Assembly: GCF_016429155.1 (NCBI RefSeq)
Contig: NZ_JAELUC010000036.1
Coordinates: 1-35,434 of the forward strand
Source of the DNA: Pedobacter sp. ASV12
Lineage (GTDB): Bacteria > Bacteroidota > Bacteroidia > Sphingobacteriales > Sphingobacteriaceae
Reading direction: 5' to 3'
Length of the DNA: 35,434 bases
How positions within the stretch are numbered: position 1 is the stretch's first letter; every line of letters starts with the position of its first letter. The translations under genes and the position numbers were made by a program. The notes under the pieces are model-generated. The model was not told where the DNA came from. It saw only the letters and a list, made by a program, of their open reading frames with translations, and searched no databases. Positions 33,396-35,434 of this stretch are shown here, one piece after another.

Positions 33396-33869
33396 ATGAA
33401 AAGAACATTATTGATCGCTTTAACAATTACGGCATCTTTTCTTTCAGGTTTTGCGTTCAACACCATCGTTTCAAAACAAAATCAAACTAAAATGAAAAAA
33501 GTAACAGGCATTGGCGGCATTTTCTTCAAATGCAAAGACCCCAAAAAGATGACCGAATGGTACCAAAAGCACCTGGGTTTAGACACCAACCCTTATGGCG
33601 CGACTTTCGAATGGTACGAAGGCACAGACAGCACCAAGAAAGCACAAACGCAATGGTCGCCTTTTGCCGAAAACACCAAATACTTTGAGCCTTCGACCAA
33701 GGATTTTATGATCAACTACAGGGTCGAAAACCTCGAAGCTTTAGTTGAGGAGCTCAAAAAAGAAGGCGTAACTATTGTAGATAAAATCGAAACCTACGAT
33801 TATGGTAAATTTGTTCACATTCTCGATGCCGAGGGCAACAAAGTTGAGCTTTGGGAACCGATAGACTAA
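33396..33869 (+). CDS. VOC family protein (glyoxalase/bleomycin-resistance fold) with export signal
   Basis: The 157-residue protein has an N-terminal hydrophobic segment (L-L-I-A-L-T-I-T-A-S-F-L-S-G-F-A-F) that reads as a signal peptide or anchor, then a single VOC domain. Family features are G-I-G-G-I-F-F-K-C-K-D-P near 38-49, M-T-E-W-Y-Q-K-H-L-G-L, and the C-terminal G-K-F-V-H-I-L-D-A-E-G-N-K-V-E-L-W-E with the metal-binding type Glu. Exported VOC proteins are less common than cytoplasmic ones. A second Met at codon 33 would give a 125-residue cytoplasmic form with a normal VOC length, so the start is less certain than the domain. Substrate unknown. TATATTTA, near the -7 consensus, lies upstream. 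Confidence 0.85.
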   Translation: MKRTLLIALTITASFLSGFAFNTIVSKQNQTKMKKVTGIGGIFFKCKDPKKMTEWYQKHLGLDTNPYGATFEWYEGTDSTKKAQTQWSPFAENTKYFEPSTKDFMINYRVENLEALVEELKKEGVTIVDKIETYDYGKFVHILDAEGNKVELWEPID

Positions 33870-33937
33870 TATCGGCCTTGTCGGATGCCACCTTGTAATT
33901 GTCGCGCATCCACCCCTCCTTGTTTTTTAAAGGCATT

Positions 33938-33945
33938 TAACTTTG
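33938..33945 (+). promoter_or_regulatory. Candidate -7 box of the DHFR-family gene
   Basis: TAACTTTG matches TAnnTTTG exactly, 21 bases before the ATG at 33967. A TTG at 33920-33922 is the best -33 candidate, but the 15-base spacer is short. Confidence 0.4.
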
Positions 33946-33966
33946 GTTAGACTTAAATCTTAAACC

Positions 33967-34635
33967 ATGAGAAAGATTATTGTAACTACATTTCTAACAA
34001 TGGATGGTGTGTTGCAGGCTCCAGGCGGACCTGAAGAAGACCGCAGCAACGGCTTTAAGTGGGGCGGCTGGCAATTTGGCTATCCCGATGAAGTAACCGA
34101 CAAAGCCTTAACCAAAATCATGTCGGCCCCCTTCGACCTGTTGTTGGGTCGGCGCACCTACGAAATATTTGCCGCTTACTGGCCATACCAAAACGACGGA
34201 ATTGCCGAAAAGTTTAACCGCATCAGCAAATATGTAGTGGGCACTACACCTATTGATACCTCCTGGAACAATTCGACCTTAATTAGCCACGATGTGGTAA
34301 ACGAATTGAAAAAGCTGAAAGCGCAAAGCGGCCCCGATTTATTGGTACACGGCAGCAGCGTATTGGCACAAACCCTATTTGCCAACGGGCTGGTAGATGT
34401 GCTCCACACCTGGATCTATCCGATTACCCTGGGCAAAGGCAAAAAATTATTTGGCCAAGGCGTTCCGGCACAGGAATGGAAGCTTACCGAATCGGCTATT
34501 TCGGAAAACGGCATTATAGTGGCCAGCTACGCGCCAAACGGCGAAGTGAAACTAGGTTCGTTTGAAGCCGCTGTGATTAGTGATGCAGAGCTCGAAAGAA
34601 GAAAGAGATGGGCGACCGAAGAAAAGAAAAGCTAA
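33967..34635 (+). CDS. Dihydrofolate reductase family protein (RibD C-terminal domain)
   Basis: The 222-residue cytoplasmic protein matches the RibD C-terminal/DHFR-like family: R-K-I-I-V-T-T-F-L-T-M-D-G-V at the start, L-L-L-G-R-R-T-Y-E-I-F-A-A-Y-W-P near 58-73, G-P-D-L-L-V-H-G-S-S-V-L-A-Q-T-L near 122-137 (NADPH-binding region), and V-L-H-T-W-I-Y-P-I-T-L-G-K-G-K-K-L-F. These proteins share the DHFR fold and usually reduce a substrate with NADPH, but most are not true folate enzymes. A charged tail (E-L-E-R-R-K-R-W-A-T-E-E-K-K) ends the chain. It has its own likely promoter. Its stop lies only about 45 bases from recognisable relaxase sequence on the other strand. Confidence 0.9.
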   Translation: MRKIIVTTFLTMDGVLQAPGGPEEDRSNGFKWGGWQFGYPDEVTDKALTKIMSAPFDLLLGRRTYEIFAAYWPYQNDGIAEKFNRISKYVVGTTPIDTSWNNSTLISHDVVNELKKLKAQSGPDLLVHGSSVLAQTLFANGLVDVLHTWIYPITLGKGKKLFGQGVPAQEWKLTESAISENGIIVASYAPNGEVKLGSFEAAVISDAELERRKRWATEEKKS

Positions 34636-34637
34636 AT

Positions 34638-34654
34638 CCTTAAACGCATTAAGG
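34638..34654 (+). terminator. Weak hairpin after the DHFR-family gene
   Basis: CCTTAA and TTAAGG pair perfectly around a 5-base loop, three bases after the stop codon. The stem is A/T-rich and there is no T-tract, so its strength as a terminator is doubtful. It coincides with the point where relaxase similarity ends on the other strand. Confidence 0.35.
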
Positions 34655-34677
34655 CTGGTTTCATTAAGTTTATATGG

Positions 34678-35148
34678 ATTGCTTTCGGCCACGACCAGAT
34701 TCAAGTCTTTTTCAATCTGCTTTCTGGCAGGCTCTGAAATCTGACGTCCAATATTGTGTAGGCTAATTGATTTTTGCCATCTCTTTGTATACTGGTAGTG
34801 GCAATATGGGTATGTTGGTGCGCTATGTCGTTATGCCTGTAGACCAAATAGGGCTGGTCTCCAAAACCGATTAGTTCCATATAGGCAATGGCAATCTGTT
34901 GCATTTTGGTGTTGTCTATTTTTTCACTCGCTTCAAAGTTGAGCGAAATATGTTGCACATTGGTTTTTATGCTAAGCTTAAGGTCATTGAGGTGCTGAAA
35001 TCTTTAATTTTGTTATGGAAATCCATTTTATCAATATCACCAGCAAAGCCACTTGCCAGAATTAAGTTTGCTTGACCCTCGACAACCTTATTCTCATTGT
35101 ACTGTAGTATGCCCCTAATGCTTTTGCCAGTCTTTATTTTGCAATCAT
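34678..35148 (-). pseudogene. MOB_P-type relaxase (MobB-like) fragment with three frame breaks
   Basis: Joining frames gives a recognisable relaxase N-terminus: M-I-A-K, then K-T-G-K-S-I-R-G-I-L-Q-Y-N-E-N-K, Q-H-I-S-L-N-F-E-A-S-E-K, Y-L-V-Y-R-H-N-D-I-A-H-Q-H-T-H-I-A-T-T (the H-x-D-x-x-H-x-H-x-H metal site that cleaves oriT), and H-N-I-G-R-Q-I-S-E-P-A-R-K-Q-I-E-K-D. Each break is repaired by one extra A in the sense strand: in the T runs at 35137-35140, 35003-35005 and 34771-34775 as written on the plus strand. Similarity stops near 34678, so only about 155 of an expected 300-450 residues remain. Relaxases of this kind mobilise Bacteroidota plasmids and integrative elements. Real decay and sequencing error at a poorly covered contig end are both possible. 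Confidence 0.8.
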
Positions 35149-35309
35149 TTTTCGGCGAGCTGTAAAATGATAACCAATATCCTATTGCCTTCAATTCCTT
35201 TCTGATCAAAGCCATTTCTTCCATTGGTGCATTCATGCAAACATCCTGATGGAAAATCTTGATTTTTCTATTGGAAATAATTTTTCGGGCGACTTCAGCA
35301 ACTGAAGAA
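35115..35309 (-). pseudogene. MobA-like mobilization accessory gene, cut by contig end
   Basis: Only the C-terminal part is present. It reads E-V-A-R-K-I-I, then M-E-E-M-A-L-I-R-K-E-L-K-A-I-G, which resembles the relaxosome accessory (MobA/MobC-type) proteins encoded just before relaxase genes in Bacteroidota, where I-G is normally followed by N-x-N-Q; here Y-W-L-S follows, so further errors or divergence are likely. If the missing A at 35137-35140 is restored, this frame ends at 35115 and overlaps the relaxase start by about 34 bases. The N-terminus is lost: upstream bases from 35310 are sequencing adapter, so the apparent start peptide M-G-S-E-M-C-I-R-D-S is artificial. Confidence 0.6.
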
Positions 35310-35377
35310 CTGTCTCTTATACACATCTCCGAGCCCACGAGACAGTACTCATGATCGCGTATGCCGTCTTCTGCTTG
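35310..35377. other. Nextera adapter, index and P7 tail (sequencing artefact)
   Basis: CTGTCTCTTATACACATCT is the Tn5 mosaic end, followed by CCGAGCCCACGAGAC of the Nextera read-2 adapter (to 35343). Next come ten bases (AGTACTCATG, 35344-35353) that fit a 10-base i7 index, then a near-exact P7 tail (ATCGCGTATGCC..., one mismatch to the usual ATCTCGTATGCC). This is library construct, not genomic DNA. Confidence 0.98.

Positions 35378-35434
<57 letters not shown>

Noticed and set aside
34701..34958. An 85-residue leftward open frame starting M-Q-H-I-S-L-N-F
   Set aside because: It is the middle of the relaxase between two frame breaks. Its Met-start is actually a Val (V-Q-H-I-S in the joined reading gives GTG), and its last 25 residues are out of frame.
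1..35309. CRISPR arrays, tRNA or rRNA genes and complete insertion sequences
   Set aside because: I looked for regularly spaced repeats, cloverleaf-like segments and transposase motifs and saw none. The only mobility signal is the relaxase/MobA fragment at the right end.
34967..35338. A single leftward 123-residue open frame beginning M-G-S-E-M-C-I-R-D-S
   Set aside because: Its first ten residues come from Nextera adapter, and its body fuses the end of a MobA-like gene with the start of a relaxase through a missing base. It is not one gene.

Overview
The window reads as a chromosomal contig from a Bacteroidota organism, most likely a Sphingobacteriaceae member of the Pedobacter type. This is inferred from the tandem SusC/SusD pairs, a hybrid two-component system, lipoproteins with a C-K-K start to the mature form, leader regions matching the Bacteroidota -7 box TAnnTTTG, and A/T-rich start-codon contexts instead of strong Shine-Dalgarno sites. 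No rRNA, tRNA or CRISPR array was seen. No gene-free stretch exceeds about 300 bases; the largest gaps are about 270-280 bases.

Region 1 (1-7,000) is mixed housekeeping and accessory DNA: an unknown secreted protein, a GNAT acetyltransferase, an NTF2-like secreted protein, a GNAT-MarR two-gene operon behind a perfect 34-bp palindrome, an ABC-F ATPase, an unknown lipoprotein, and a membrane-anchored M15-like peptidase homologue whose catalytic motif looks degenerate.

Region 2 (7,187-32,508) is a polysaccharide/glycoconjugate utilization locus (PUL). A 1349-residue hybrid two-component sensor/regulator is transcribed rightward. All other PUL genes run leftward: CHRD-like lipoprotein, SusC, SusD, SusC, SusD, a hairpin, a metzincin-like lipoprotein with a beta/gamma-crystallin domain, a strong terminator-like hairpin, then GH29, GH20, GH95-like, GH29, GH88 and DUF2264, closed by a classic terminator at 7187-7216. 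Several junctions overlap (ATGA, TAATG, TAATATG), so the glycosidases form a tightly coupled operon. The set points to a fucosylated, HexNAc- and uronic-acid-containing glycan, possibly protein-linked. No sulfatase, polysaccharide lyase or fucose catabolic gene is present here.

Region 3 (32,510-34,650) holds a PhnA/YjdM-type zinc-ribbon protein, a small Cys-rich peptide with a Bacteroidota double-glycine leader (a possible RiPP or secreted peptide precursor) followed by a textbook terminator, a VOC-family protein and a dihydrofolate-reductase-family (RibD C-terminal) protein.

Region 4 (34,650-35,309) is a degraded or error-containing mobilization module: a MOB_P-type relaxase fragment broken by three apparent single-base losses, each in an A-run of the sense strand, and a MobA-like accessory gene cut by the contig end.

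Region 5 (35,310-35,434) is not biological. It is the Nextera transposase end, a probable 10-base index, the Illumina P7 tail, a short A run and 53 Gs: untrimmed read-through from two-colour sequencing. The last few hundred bases should be treated as low-confidence assembly.
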